Shown here piece after piece: positions 25,145-34,039 of a stretch of 54,551 nucleotides of DNA. The stretch covers positions 1-54,551 of the forward strand of contig CAZJHH010000012.1 in assembly GCA_964545875.1 (NCBI GenBank), written 5' to 3'. The stretch's first letter is position 1; each line of letters starts with the position of its first letter. The translations under genes were made by a program, and so were the position numbers. The notes under the pieces were generated by a model that was not told the DNA's origin, did no database searches, and worked only from the letters and a program-made list of their open reading frames with translations. The stretch is from DAIPKP01 sp964545875. Lineage in GTDB: Bacteria; Synergistota; Synergistia; Synergistales; Aminiphilaceae.

Positions 25145-26833
25145 ATGAACAGCGATAAGGCAAAAAAGGGTGTTTCCCGGGCGCCCCACCGCTCGCTTCT
25201 CAAGGCCTGCGGCTATACGGACTGGGAGATCGAACGCCCCTGGATCGGGGTGGTGAACGCCTTCAACTCCATCATTCCCGGGCACGTGCATCTCAAGCGC
25301 ATTACCGAGGCGGTGAAGGCGGGAATCTACGCCGCGGGGGGACTTCCCCTGGAGTTTCCCGTCATTGGGGTATGCGACGGCATCGCCATGAATCACGAAG
25401 GGATGAAATTTTCCCTTCCCAGCCGGGAGCTTATCAAGGACTCCGTGGAAGTCATGGCCCGGGCGCACGCCCTCGACGGGTTGGTGTACGTCACCAACTG
25501 CGACAAGATTATTCCCGGCATGGCCATGTCCGCGGCGGAGCTCAATCTTCCCTCTCTTGTGGTGAGCGGGGGCCCCATGCTGGCGGGGGTGGGAGGCTGC
25601 GAGGGAAAGGATACGGACCTCAATAGCGTATTTGAAGGAGTGGGGCGCCGGAGAGCGGGAACCATGACCGAGGAAGAACTCTGGGAGCTGGAGGAGACCG
25701 CCTGCCCCACCTGCGGCTCCTGCGCGGGAATGTTCACCGCCAATACCATGAACTGCATGATGGAAGCCCTGGGCATGGCCCTTCCCGGAAATGGTACCAT
25801 TCCCGCGGTCTACGCCGCCCGGGAACGCCTTGCCAAAAATGCGGGCCGGGCGGTGATGGTGCTGGTGGAAAAGAATATTCGTCCCCGGGACATCCTCACC
25901 TTTCAGGCCTTCGAGAACGCCGTGGCAGTGGATATGGCTCTGGGAGGCTCCACCAACACCGCACTCCATCTTCCCGCCATTGCCCACTCCGCGGGGCATG
26001 TGCTCTCGCTGGATCTCATGGACGAGATCAGCCGGAAGACCCCGCACCTGTGCAGCATGAGCCCCTCCGGGGCGTATCACATTCAGGATCTCCACGAGGC
26101 GGGGGGAATTCAGGGGGTCATGCAGCGTCTGGCTCCCAAGGGGCTGATCTTCGGAGATCTCCCCACGGTGAACGGCCATACGGTGAAGGAGAACTACGAA
26201 AAGGCGGTAATCCGCAACAGCGAAGTTATCCGCCCCCTGGACAATCCCTGGCATGCCGAGGGGGGCATGGCGATTCTCAAGGGCAATCTGGCACCTCTCG
26301 GTTCCGTGGTGAAACAGAGCGCGGTGCTTCCCGAAATGATGCGGCATTCCGGCCCTGCCCGGGTCTTCGAGTGTGAGGAGGAAGCCAGCGCCGCCATCGC
26401 GGAAGGAAAGATCAAATCCGGGGACGTGGTGGTAATCCGCAACGAAGGCCCCCGGGGAGGTCCGGGAATGCGAGAGATGCTGGGGCCCACCTCGAGCATC
26501 GCCGGCATGGGACTGGATCGCTCGGTGGCCCTTCTTACGGATGGCCGTTTCTCCGGAGCCACCCGGGGAGCCTCCATCGGCCACGTTTCCCCCGAAGCGG
26601 CCCTGGGAGGCCCCATAGGCCTGGTACGGGAGGGGGATATTATTGCCATCGACATTCCCGCCCGGTCGCTCTCTCTGGAGGTTTCCGAAGAGGAACTGGA
26701 AAAACGGCGACAGAGCTACGTCCCAAGGCCGCAGCCCATGGAAAGCCCCTTTCTCAGCCGATACAGACATTTCGTTACCTCCGGTACCGAGGGTGCGGTG
26801 CTCCGAAACGGAGATATGCCCGAAAAGAAGTAA
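25145..26833 (+). CDS. ilvD: dihydroxy-acid dehydratase (IlvD/Edd family)
   Basis: A 562-residue iron-sulfur dehydratase. In branched-chain amino-acid synthesis it removes water from dihydroxy-isovalerate/-methylvalerate. Family blocks are intact: NCDKIIPGMAMSA (Cys119), ACPTCGSCAGMFTANTMNC (Cys190/193), MGGSTNT-like GGSTNTALHL and the C-terminal GRFSGATRGASIGHVSPEAA. Overall it resembles true IlvD more than 6-phosphogluconate dehydratase. However, its place at the end of a GntR-controlled TRAP operon, with no other ilv gene nearby, raises the alternative that it acts on an imported sugar acid or other hydroxy acid. The ATG at 25145 has AGAGGA nine nt upstream; an in-frame ATG at 25127 is less likely. 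Confidence 0.88.
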   Translation: MNSDKAKKGVSRAPHRSLLKACGYTDWEIERPWIGVVNAFNSIIPGHVHLKRITEAVKAGIYAAGGLPLEFPVIGVCDGIAMNHEGMKFSLPSRELIKDSVEVMARAHALDGLVYVTNCDKIIPGMAMSAAELNLPSLVVSGGPMLAGVGGCEGKDTDLNSVFEGVGRRRAGTMTEEELWELEETACPTCGSCAGMFTANTMNCMMEALGMALPGNGTIPAVYAARERLAKNAGRAVMVLVEKNIRPRDILTFQAFENAVAVDMALGGSTNTALHLPAIAHSAGHVLSLDLMDEISRKTPHLCSMSPSGAYHIQDLHEAGGIQGVMQRLAPKGLIFGDLPTVNGHTVKENYEKAVIRNSEVIRPLDNPWHAEGGMAILKGNLAPLGSVVKQSAVLPEMMRHSGPARVFECEEEASAAIAEGKIKSGDVVVIRNEGPRGGPGMREMLGPTSSIAGMGLDRSVALLTDGRFSGATRGASIGHVSPEAALGGPIGLVREGDIIAIDIPARSLSLEVSEEELEKRRQSYVPRPQPMESPFLSRYRHFVTSGTEGAVLRNGDMPEKK

Positions 26834-26872
26834 GAACACCAAAAAATTTCGTTGTGACACCACCCCATACGA

Positions 26873-26909
26873 GCCGCAAGCCTCTCCGTTTCAAGGAGAG
26901 GCTTGCGGC
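26873..26909 (+). terminator. terminator after ilvD
   Basis: A perfect 15-bp stem (26873-26887 with 26895-26909) with loop GTTTCAA. Only a short T-stretch follows. It insulates the next two-component operon. Confidence 0.8.
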
Positions 26910-26971
26910 GTTTCGGAAGACGGATAACGGCTCTTCTGCTGGGTTTCTCTCTCAAAGTTTTCGCCTTTCTT

Positions 26972-27000
26972 TTGTCACCCCTTTTTTCATGGTGTATCAT
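26972..27000 (+). promoter_or_regulatory. promoter of the SBP-kinase/response-regulator operon
   Basis: TTGTCA (26972-26977), a 17-nt spacer, TATCAT (26995-27000), 59 nt before the chosen ATG at 27059. Confidence 0.65.
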
Positions 27001-27058
27001 TCCTTTTGTGTCCATTCCGTTGCCGTTTTTGAGCGAGAATCTCCGGAGGCTTGGAATT

Positions 27059-29065
27059 ATGGAAAATTTTGTACAACCTTTCTCCTGCCGAAAAAGTGTC
27101 TTCCACCTTTTTCTCGTGTTGTTGCGGGGAGCTTCTCTTGTTTTGGGAGGAATGCTTTTCTTCTCCCCCCCCTCGGAAGGAGGAGAATTTCCGGAAGCTC
27201 CGCTTCTCGGAGAAAAGTCTTCGGAAACGCTCTGGACCATAGGGATTCCCACCAACTATCCTCCTCTTTTCTTTACGGATCCTCATCGCAGTCCCGAAGG
27301 AGCCGCCATAGAAATCTACGAGGCCATCTTCGGCCTGCTCAAGGAGCCCGTCATGTTCGTTCTGGTGGACGATTGGGAAGAGGCACTGGCGGTGCTTACC
27401 GAGGCCGGAGTGGATGCCATTTCGAACCTCGGAGTGCTCGAAAGAAACGCTCAATCCAAGGGGCTCCTTCTTTCGCATCCCATCGAAGAATTCGACGTGC
27501 GCCTTTTTTTCCGCCGGGGGGAGAAGCCCTTCTCTTCCAGAAAGGATCTCGTACAGCGCGTACTGGGAGTGGTGCGGCACACGTCGGTGGAGGAGTATTT
27601 GCGGCAGGCCCGGGCTCAGACGATTGTGACGTATCGCACCATTCCGGATCTCGTCTTTGCACTTCTCTCCGGAGAAATCGAGGCGGCGGTGTGCGAAGAG
27701 GGACTTTTCGAGGGAGTGGCCCGACAGGCGGGAATTGACGACAGGATTTTCTCCTACGGATTCAGTCTCATGAAAAGCCGTTTTCGCTTCGTCCTTTCTC
27801 CGGGAGAGGAGGAGAAGCTCGCTCTTCTCAATCGGGGAATCCTGCATTTTCGCTCGAGCTTGGAATACGATAGGCTGAAAAGAAATTGGTACATCGAAAA
27901 GGAATATTGGGACGGCGAAGCCATTCTCTCTTCTGCGGGCATTCTGGTGGGAGGGGCCTTTCTGCTCCTCTTCTACCTGAGATATCAGGAAAAGAAGAGA
28001 ATGAACGAGGTTCTGGAACAAAGCAGAAAGCGCCTGGATGCCCAATATAACTGTACTCCTTCTCCCACCTTCACATGGCTTACGGAAGGAGAGGGTTTCC
28101 GGCTCTTCAAATATAACGATGCCGCGGCGGTTTTCGAGAGAGACCAATCCAAGCTTTACAAGGGGAAGCCCCTGGAGGAAGTCTTTCCCGATTCTTCCCG
28201 GGTGGTGCGCCTGGTGGAACGCTGTTTTTCCGAAAAGGCCCTGGTGGAGGGAGAACATTTTTATCGGGATGGCCAGGGGGGGCATCTCATTTTGAGTCTG
28301 CGCTGCGTTTTCGTTCCTCCGGATCTGGTGCTTATGCATGCCAACGATATAACGCTTCAAAAGGAGATCCGCCAGAAAGAGATGGAGTATCAGTATCAGC
28401 TTCAGGCGCTCGCATCCTCTCTTTCCAGGGCGGAGGAGCGGGAACGCCGGAGGATTGCCACGGTGATTCACGATTCCATCGGGCAGAATTTGGCCCTGGC
28501 GAAAATCCGGGCGGTCCTTCTGGGAGGGGATTATCCAAATTCTGCGGTTTTCCGGGAAATGCAGAACATGGTGGATCTTCTGGATGATACGATAAAAACC
28601 GTGCGGAGCCTTACCTTCGATTTGGGAAGTCCCGTGCTCTACAAGCTCGGTTTCGTTCCCGCCGCAGAGTGGCTGGGAGAAAAACTTCTGGAAGACTACG
28701 GCCTGGAAGTGCATCTGGAAAATCGGGGATTTCCGGAGACCGTGAATGACGATCTGAAGGCCTTTCTCTTCCGCTCTCTCAGCGAATTGCTCATGAACAT
28801 CATCAAGCATGCGGAAACGGATCGAGCCTGGGTTATCTGCGAGGAGCCCGAAACGGGGGTTCTCTCCCTCTCCGTCATCGATGAAGGGAAAGGGTTTTCA
28901 CCGGAGCGACTCGATTTTTTGAAGGGCGCTGTGCCCTCCTTCGGTATTTTCAGCCTTCAGGAGCGATTGAAACATCTTCGGGGGGCTCTCGATATTTTTT
29001 CCGAGCCCTCCCGGGGAACCCGGGTGGTTCTCACGGTTTCTTCCCGGGCCTTTGAGGAGGATTGA
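27059..29065 (+). CDS. sensor histidine kinase with periplasmic solute-binding (SBP_bac_3) domain
   Basis: A 668-residue inner-membrane sensor. A hydrophobic N-terminal segment (about 12-38) exports a bacterial-type-3 solute-binding domain (about 55-285; IGIPTNYPPLFFTDP, YRTIPDLVFALLSGEIEAAV). A membrane helix at about 292-310 leads to a PAS-like domain (about 325-440). The kinase core is of the HisKA_3/NarL-partner type: ERRRIATVIHDSIGQNLALAK with His471, then LLMNIIKHAE and the Gly-rich ATP loop in DEGKGF and SFGIFSLQERL. The ATG at 27059 (GGAGG nine nt upstream) is preferred over an upstream extension of the frame. It is followed 4 nt later by its regulator. Direct binding of an amino acid or similar small solute is inferred from the domain. 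Confidence 0.9.
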   Translation: MENFVQPFSCRKSVFHLFLVLLRGASLVLGGMLFFSPPSEGGEFPEAPLLGEKSSETLWTIGIPTNYPPLFFTDPHRSPEGAAIEIYEAIFGLLKEPVMFVLVDDWEEALAVLTEAGVDAISNLGVLERNAQSKGLLLSHPIEEFDVRLFFRRGEKPFSSRKDLVQRVLGVVRHTSVEEYLRQARAQTIVTYRTIPDLVFALLSGEIEAAVCEEGLFEGVARQAGIDDRIFSYGFSLMKSRFRFVLSPGEEEKLALLNRGILHFRSSLEYDRLKRNWYIEKEYWDGEAILSSAGILVGGAFLLLFYLRYQEKKRMNEVLEQSRKRLDAQYNCTPSPTFTWLTEGEGFRLFKYNDAAAVFERDQSKLYKGKPLEEVFPDSSRVVRLVERCFSEKALVEGEHFYRDGQGGHLILSLRCVFVPPDLVLMHANDITLQKEIRQKEMEYQYQLQALASSLSRAEERERRRIATVIHDSIGQNLALAKIRAVLLGGDYPNSAVFREMQNMVDLLDDTIKTVRSLTFDLGSPVLYKLGFVPAAEWLGEKLLEDYGLEVHLENRGFPETVNDDLKAFLFRSLSELLMNIIKHAETDRAWVICEEPETGVLSLSVIDEGKGFSPERLDFLKGAVPSFGIFSLQERLKHLRGALDIFSEPSRGTRVVLTVSSRAFEED

Positions 29066-29069
29066 TTTC

Positions 29070-29717
29070 ATGCGAGTGCTTTTGGCGGACGATCACACCA
29101 TTGTTCGTGAGGGTATCCGGCTGCTTTTGAGCCGGAATCCGGAAATTACCATCGTGGCGGAGGTGGCGGACGGCCGGAGTGCGGTGGAGCAGGCCCTGGC
29201 ACTGTGCCCGGACGTGGTGGTGATGGATATCATGATGCCCGATATGGACGGCATTCTTGCGACGAAAAAGATTAAGGAAAAAGTGCCCCATGTCAAGATT
29301 ATCGCCCTCTCCATGTATGCGGACAAGAAATTCATCACGGAAATGCTCCAGGCGGGAGCCTCGGGATTTCTTCTCAAGGATTGCGCCTCCACGGAACTTC
29401 TGGAGGCCATCCGGAGTGCCGTGGCGGGGGAAATCTATCTCGGCCCCAGCATCTCCGGCATTGTGGCGAAGCTGTATATCGATGCGGTAAGCGACCCCCC
29501 AGAAGAAGGCCATGCCACCCTCCTTTCACGGCGGGAGACGGAAATTCTCCGTAAGATAGCCGAAGGATATTCCAACCGCGAAATTGGAGAACTGCTCCAT
29601 TTAAGCGCTAAAACCGTGGGAACCCACCGGCGGAATATCATGAGCAAACTCCAAATTTACAGCGTGGCGGAATTGGCGCGGTATGCCGTAAAAACGGGGA
29701 TCATTCAGGAAAGCTGA
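29070..29717 (+). CDS. NarL/FixJ-family response regulator
   Basis: A 215-residue two-domain regulator. The receiver (1-120) has the acidic pocket ADDH, phospho-acceptor Asp53 (VVVMDIMMPDMDG) and Lys103 (FLLKD). The LuxR-type helix-turn-helix (about 148-210) reads LSRRETEILRKIAEGYSNREI with KTVGTHRRNIMSKL. The ATG at 29070 follows GAGGAGG that overlaps the kinase stop. Its targets are unknown; the operon directly downstream (symporter and ABC transporter) is an obvious guess. Confidence 0.94.
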   Translation: MRVLLADDHTIVREGIRLLLSRNPEITIVAEVADGRSAVEQALALCPDVVVMDIMMPDMDGILATKKIKEKVPHVKIIALSMYADKKFITEMLQAGASGFLLKDCASTELLEAIRSAVAGEIYLGPSISGIVAKLYIDAVSDPPEEGHATLLSRRETEILRKIAEGYSNREIGELLHLSAKTVGTHRRNIMSKLQIYSVAELARYAVKTGIIQES

Positions 29718-29799
29718 TTACCTTCGGCGTTTTTGTTTTTCAAGCTTCTTTCGCTTCATTTTTTCCGGAAAGGCTTAGAGCCCTTCCCTTTTTGCTTAG

Positions 29800-29828
29800 A
29801 ATCCCGGGTGGTTTTCCCGGGATTTTTT
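29800..29828 (+). terminator. intrinsic terminator after the response regulator
   Basis: A 9-bp GC-rich stem (29800-29808 with 29816-29824), loop TGGTTTT and a T-run to 29828: a classical Rho-independent terminator. Confidence 0.92.
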
Positions 29829-29841
29829 CGTTTTTCGGGCG

Positions 29842-29870
29842 TTCTCCTCATGGAGAGGAGAAGGTCTTTT
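29842..29870 (+). terminator. second hairpin with T-run in the symporter leader
   Basis: An 8-bp stem (29842-29849 with 29855-29862), loop ATGGA, then GGTCTTTTTT. It may be a back-up terminator or, if a promoter lies upstream, an attenuator for the operon beginning at 29945. Confidence 0.5.
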
Positions 29871-29944
29871 TTATTATCATGGAGCCAGTTTCGAGAATTG
29901 TATGTGTGTGGTGTTATGCAGATCGAGGAGAGGAGTTTGTGATC

Positions 29945-30055
29945 ATGGTGTGGAGAGTAGGTTTGTTCATGGCCCCCCTGTTGTTCTCCCTTGTTTTGGC
30001 GTGGCTGTTTTTTCAGGGAGATAGCGGAAGAAACCGCGGAGAAAGAGGGGAATGA
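29945..30055 (+). CDS. small single-helix symporter accessory protein
   Basis: A 36-residue protein (MVWRVGLFMAPLLFSLVLAW at its beginning, then FFQGDSGRN) made of one membrane helix and a short basic/acidic tail. A very good ribosome site (AGGAGAGGAG) ends nine nt before the ATG. Its stop overlaps the start of the sodium symporter gene (ATGA), so the two are translationally coupled. Tiny subunits of this kind are known next to some sodium:solute symporters (MetS-like and SSS-associated small proteins). Assignment rests on size, topology and position, not on a conserved motif. Confidence 0.7.
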   Translation: MVWRVGLFMAPLLFSLVLAWLFFQGDSGRNRGERGE

Positions 30056-31515
30056 TTATGTGGGGAAATTACGTCATTTTTGGGGGATATCTACTGCTTC
30101 TCGTGGCCATAGGCTATGTCACCTACAGAAAGACCAAGTCCTACGACGACTACAGCCTGGCGGGACGGAGCAACAACAAGTGGATTACCGCCATCTCTGC
30201 GGAATCCTCCGATATGAGCGGCTGGCTTCTTCTGGGGTTGCCGGGAATGGCTTTTTCCATGGGTTTCGGATCGTTGTGGGTGGTTACGGGAATTCTCTTC
30301 GGTACCCTTTTCAACTGGACCGTTATCGCCAACCGGCTCCGCAGGGCTTCGGAATTCTACGGGGCGGTAACCCTTACGGAGTTCTTCGAAAAGAGGCTCG
30401 ACGATAGCCGGGGCATTATCGGCTGTATCGCCGCCATAGTGATCATTCTTTTTATGATTATCAACGCTTCCGCTGAAATTATCGGCAGCGGCAAGCTTTT
30501 GAATATCGCCTTCGGGCTGGAGTACAAAACTGGCATCGTACTGGGTCTCTTTATCGTCATGATCTACACCTATCTCGGGGGGTATCTGGCGGTGAGCTGG
30601 AGCAACCTCATTCAGGGGTCCATCATTTTCTTGGCCCTCATTCTGGTTCCCCTGGTGGCTCTGGGGCATATCGAAAGCTCTGCCTGGCTCGGAGAGCATC
30701 TCCTCAAGGAAAATCCGGAATTCTTTTCCTTCTTTTCCGGCAGTTCGGGCTTCTGGTCCCGCGGTGCTCTCGTGTTGGGAGGCATCGGCATAGGCGTGGG
30801 ATATCCGGGACAGCCCCATATCCTGACAAGTTTCATGTCCATCAAAAACCCTCGGGAGATTCGGGATTCCACACTTATCGCCATGCTCTGGGTAGGGCTT
30901 ACCACCTACGGCGCGGTGATGGTGGGCATTATCGGACGAGCCATATTTCAGGATATCGGCGATCCGGAACAGATTTTCCTGGCTCTTACGGGAGAGGTTT
31001 TTCCTTCCTACACCATAGGCCTTTTCGCGGCGGCGGTGATGGCGGCCATTCTCTCTTCCGTGAGCGCCTATTTCCTGGTGGCGGCGGCATCCTACGCGTC
31101 GAACATATACAAACGCTTCAAGAAAGTGGATAACCTGGAGCAGCTCGTTCCGGTGGAACGTCTTGCGGTGGTGGTCATCTCCGTGGCGGCGTTTCTCATG
31201 TCCCTTTCGGGAGGCCTGGTCTTCGACATCGCCCTTTACGCCTGGGGAGGGCTGGCGGCATGTTTCGGCCCCCTGGTTCTTCTCTCCCTGTACTGGGAAA
31301 AAATCAATCTCCCCGGAGCCGTGGTGGGCATGCTCGTAGGAATGGTTACCATCCTGGGATGGTACAACCTGGGATACTCCGATGTTCTCTACGAGCTTAT
31401 TCCGGGATTCGCCTTCAGCCTGATGGCCATGTACGGCGTCAGCCTCGGTACCGGAGGAGCCTCTGCGGCATCTTTGCAGCGTTTCCGGGAGTTCCGGACA
31501 CTCCTGGGGAACTAG
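30052..31515 (+). CDS. putP: sodium/proline symporter
   Basis: A 487-residue SSS-family membrane protein with about 13 helices that imports proline with sodium. The PutP hallmark is clear: AESSDMSGWLLLGLPGMAF near residues 45-65, plus VSWSNLIQGSIIF and GIGVGYPGQPHILTSFM. The start can be ATG 30052 (overlapping the small protein gene) or ATG 30058. Proline entering here could be oxidised with the P5C dehydrogenase at 367, though proline dehydrogenase is not in the window. The next gene begins 4 nt after the stop. Confidence 0.93.
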   Translation: MIMWGNYVIFGGYLLLLVAIGYVTYRKTKSYDDYSLAGRSNNKWITAISAESSDMSGWLLLGLPGMAFSMGFGSLWVVTGILFGTLFNWTVIANRLRRASEFYGAVTLTEFFEKRLDDSRGIIGCIAAIVIILFMIINASAEIIGSGKLLNIAFGLEYKTGIVLGLFIVMIYTYLGGYLAVSWSNLIQGSIIFLALILVPLVALGHIESSAWLGEHLLKENPEFFSFFSGSSGFWSRGALVLGGIGIGVGYPGQPHILTSFMSIKNPREIRDSTLIAMLWVGLTTYGAVMVGIIGRAIFQDIGDPEQIFLALTGEVFPSYTIGLFAAAVMAAILSSVSAYFLVAAASYASNIYKRFKKVDNLEQLVPVERLAVVVISVAAFLMSLSGGLVFDIALYAWGGLAACFGPLVLLSLYWEKINLPGAVVGMLVGMVTILGWYNLGYSDVLYELIPGFAFSLMAMYGVSLGTGGASAASLQRFREFRTLLGN

Positions 31516-31519
31516 GGCC

Positions 31520-32614
31520 ATGGAAAAGCGGGCCGGGAGTCTTCTCGTTCCCTGGGATCGGCTGGGAGTGGAGCATATTCAGAGTGATTTTCTCGAAGCC
31601 TCCCGGAGAATAAACGTGATTTTGCAGGAGGGAGAGCCTTTTCGGCGGATGCACCGCAGCGTTCACTGTAGCACTCCGAGATTTCCCGAAGGGCATTTCT
31701 ATGCGCCGGGAGCCTTTCTTTTTCCTCTGAGTTACCGGGATTTTCTGGAAGAGGGAGGGGTTTTCTTCGAGGAAGTTTCTCTTCCTTCCGAAGAAAAATC
31801 TTCCGGAGTTTCTCGGGATCTCGTGCTGTACGTAGGGCGTGGGGCGGCGGATTTTTGCGTGGATCCCCTGAAGGAAGTCCTGGATTGGAGCGGTTTTCCC
31901 TACCGCGAAATGGATCATGAAGACCTGCGCCGGGGATTGCTTCCAGAGGATGCGGTGCTTCTGGTTCCCGGAGGCCCCGATGCGGGGGAATCCTATTATG
32001 CGGGACTCGGGGATAAGGGCTATGCCATTCTTCGCAATCACATGCTCGGAAAGGGGAGTTATTTCGGAGTTTGTGCGGGAGCCTATCTTCCTCTCACTTC
32101 CTTCGACCAAAGAAACTCCTTCTGGCTCAATCTGGTGGACGTTACGGATGCACAGGCTCTCGATTACTGGCGTACCGGAACGGGCTTCGTCCGGGTATCT
32201 CTCCGGGAGAAACATCCCTGTTTCTACGGTTTGCAGGCGGGGCCGCGCAACACCCTGGATCTTATCTACTGGGAAGGCCCTGGCATGGAAGTTTTCGGCA
32301 AAAACGCCCGTTCCCTCGGAGAGTATGAATCTTTCGTGGCTAGTGGGCATCCCGAACACGTTCCCTCCTGGGAGATGGGAGACAACTATCCCGCCAAGGA
32401 GGCTCTGGGGGGATGGTATAACCTTCTCTCTCCCGAACGCTTCGAAAAACATCTTCGGGGACGCTCCGCCTTCGTGGAATGCCGTACCGGAGAGGGAAAA
32501 ACGTTGTTGTTCTCTCCTCACGGAGAATTCGGCAATATCGGCATGGGAGAGCGTAGAAAAAGCCCTTCCTTTCTTCTCATCCTGGATGCGCTTTTCTATC
32601 TTCTCCACTCCTAG
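31520..32614 (+). CDS. BPL_N-like class I glutamine amidotransferase-fold protein
   Basis: A 364-residue cytosolic protein. The first ~95 residues are not recognised. From about 100 it resembles the N-terminal domain of eukaryotic biotin-protein ligase, a glutamine-amidotransferase fold: VLYVGRGAADFCVDPLKEVL, VLLVPGGPDAG and the nucleophile elbow YFGVCAGAYL (Cys185). A later GEGKTLLFSPHGEFG could supply the His. No biotin ligase catalytic domain is attached. It lies 4 nt after putP and 78 nt before the ABC binding-protein gene, so it is probably in their operon. A hydrolase or ligase activity on an amide or peptide is only a guess. Confidence 0.65.
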   Translation: MEKRAGSLLVPWDRLGVEHIQSDFLEASRRINVILQEGEPFRRMHRSVHCSTPRFPEGHFYAPGAFLFPLSYRDFLEEGGVFFEEVSLPSEEKSSGVSRDLVLYVGRGAADFCVDPLKEVLDWSGFPYREMDHEDLRRGLLPEDAVLLVPGGPDAGESYYAGLGDKGYAILRNHMLGKGSYFGVCAGAYLPLTSFDQRNSFWLNLVDVTDAQALDYWRTGTGFVRVSLREKHPCFYGLQAGPRNTLDLIYWEGPGMEVFGKNARSLGEYESFVASGHPEHVPSWEMGDNYPAKEALGGWYNLLSPERFEKHLRGRSAFVECRTGEGKTLLFSPHGEFGNIGMGERRKSPSFLLILDALFYLLHS

Positions 32615-32692
32615 GAAAAGCGCAGAGTTTTGCAGCGAGGCTATTTCCCCTGCGGGGGTAGCGATTATTCAAATTTGAAGGAGGCAGGAAAA

Positions 32693-33925
32693 ATGGTTAC
32701 TCGTAAGAGAGCGTTCGTCTTTTTGGTGTTGGCGGCATTTTGCAGCATGCTGCTGTGTTCCTCCGGAGCCTTTGCGGAGCCTTCCGGAGAGCCCGTGGTG
32801 GTGGGATCCATCTGGAGCCAGGTGGGTGTGGCGGCTCCTCTCGGGCAGGGAGGGCTTCGGGGAAGTCAGCTGGCGGTCAAGGTTATCAACCGGGAGGGCG
32901 GCATTTTCGGGCATCCCCTGGAGCTGAAGAACATCGACGGTCAGAGCGATACCACGGTGATCTCCAATGCGGCTCTCCGGCTCGTGGAGGAGGAGGAAGT
33001 TCTTGCGGGATGTGGCCTTACGGACGATTCTCTCGTTTCTGCGGCGGGCCCCATTTTCCAGGCCAACGAGACGGTCTTTCTCGTGGGAACCGCCACCACT
33101 CCCACCATTCCCCGGATAGGAGACTACATTTTTATGGTTCCCTTCGGCGATAACGATCAGGGCCGGGCGGTGGCCAAATATTGCGCGGATGTACTGGGGT
33201 GGAAGAAAGTGGCGGTGTTCTGGGATAACGCCAGCGCCTACAGCCTGGATCTCACCAAGTTTTTCATGGAGGCCTTCCAGGAGTATACGGGGGATGCAAA
33301 CGCGGTGGTGCACCAGGAGATGTATCAGACCGGGGACGTGAACTTTACCGCCCAGATTACCCGGTTGAAGATGAAGATGGGGAAGGAGAAGATCGACGGT
33401 CTGGTGATCACGCCTCCCTTCCCCCAGGACGGTCCCATTATCGCCAAGCAGGCGGCCAAGCTGGGAGTACGGTTGCCCATGGTCTTCACGGATGGAGCGG
33501 ATAATGACGTAGTAGTGGAAGTTGGGGGAGAAGTTATGGAGGGAACCATAGTCTCCACTCATTTTGCTGCGGAAAATCCAATGACCGTAAATGGGAAGGA
33601 TTTTGTGGAGGCCTACAAGGCGGAGTATGACGGAGCCGAACCGGGGTCTTGTGAATGTCTGGGGTACGACGCCATCCGGATGATGGCGGAAGCCATGAGA
33701 AGCCTGGGAGAGGAAAAGTGGAATTCCATGGATCTCGCGGAGCGTCGGACCGCTCTCCGGGATGTCATCAAGGACATGAAATTTACCTCCACAACCATAC
33801 CTATTTTTTATCCCGATCCGGAAACCGTGGAATTTCCCCGGGTTCCCAACAAGCCCGTGGTCTTCCGGGTTGTTCGGGATGGCAAGCGGGTCTTCACGGA
33901 TTTGATCATGCCGGAAGACATGTAG
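32693..33925 (+). CDS. branched-chain-amino-acid-type ABC transporter substrate-binding protein
   Basis: A 410-residue periplasmic type I binding protein with a signal peptide (about 1-27, ending AFAEP). The family frame VVVGSIWSQVGVAAPLGQGGLRGSQLAVKVINREGGIFGHPLEL is present in pieces at its start, followed by typical LVEEEEVLAGCGLTDD. It feeds LivGFHM encoded downstream. The ATG at 32693 has AAGGAGG eight nt upstream. The ligand may be a branched-chain amino acid, but the amidase at the end of the operon suggests amides or urea-like compounds as an alternative. Confidence 0.88.
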   Translation: MVTRKRAFVFLVLAAFCSMLLCSSGAFAEPSGEPVVVGSIWSQVGVAAPLGQGGLRGSQLAVKVINREGGIFGHPLELKNIDGQSDTTVISNAALRLVEEEEVLAGCGLTDDSLVSAAGPIFQANETVFLVGTATTPTIPRIGDYIFMVPFGDNDQGRAVAKYCADVLGWKKVAVFWDNASAYSLDLTKFFMEAFQEYTGDANAVVHQEMYQTGDVNFTAQITRLKMKMGKEKIDGLVITPPFPQDGPIIAKQAAKLGVRLPMVFTDGADNDVVVEVGGEVMEGTIVSTHFAAENPMTVNGKDFVEAYKAEYDGAEPGSCECLGYDAIRMMAEAMRSLGEEKWNSMDLAERRTALRDVIKDMKFTSTTIPIFYPDPETVEFPRVPNKPVVFRVVRDGKRVFTDLIMPEDM

Positions 33926-33962
33926 TTATTATTCGGAGAAACCTTTTTCGTCACACACCTCC

Positions 33963-33990
33963 GGAAAGGGTCGGCGTGTTCCGGCCCTTT
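33963..33990 (+). terminator. weak hairpin between the binding-protein gene and livG
   Basis: A 10-bp stem with one G·U pair (33965-33974 with 33981-33990), then CTCCCTTTCC. Weak termination or mRNA stabilisation here would give more binding protein than permease, as is common in ABC operons. Confidence 0.5.
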
Positions 33991-34039
33991 CTCCCTTTCC
34001 ATGGATCATAAATCTAACCCTTTTCGGGAGTGATGCGTA

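Noticed and set aside
26903..27058. Upstream extension of the SBP-kinase
   Set aside because: It would begin inside the ilvD terminator and run through the predicted promoter; ATG 27059 has a better ribosome site.
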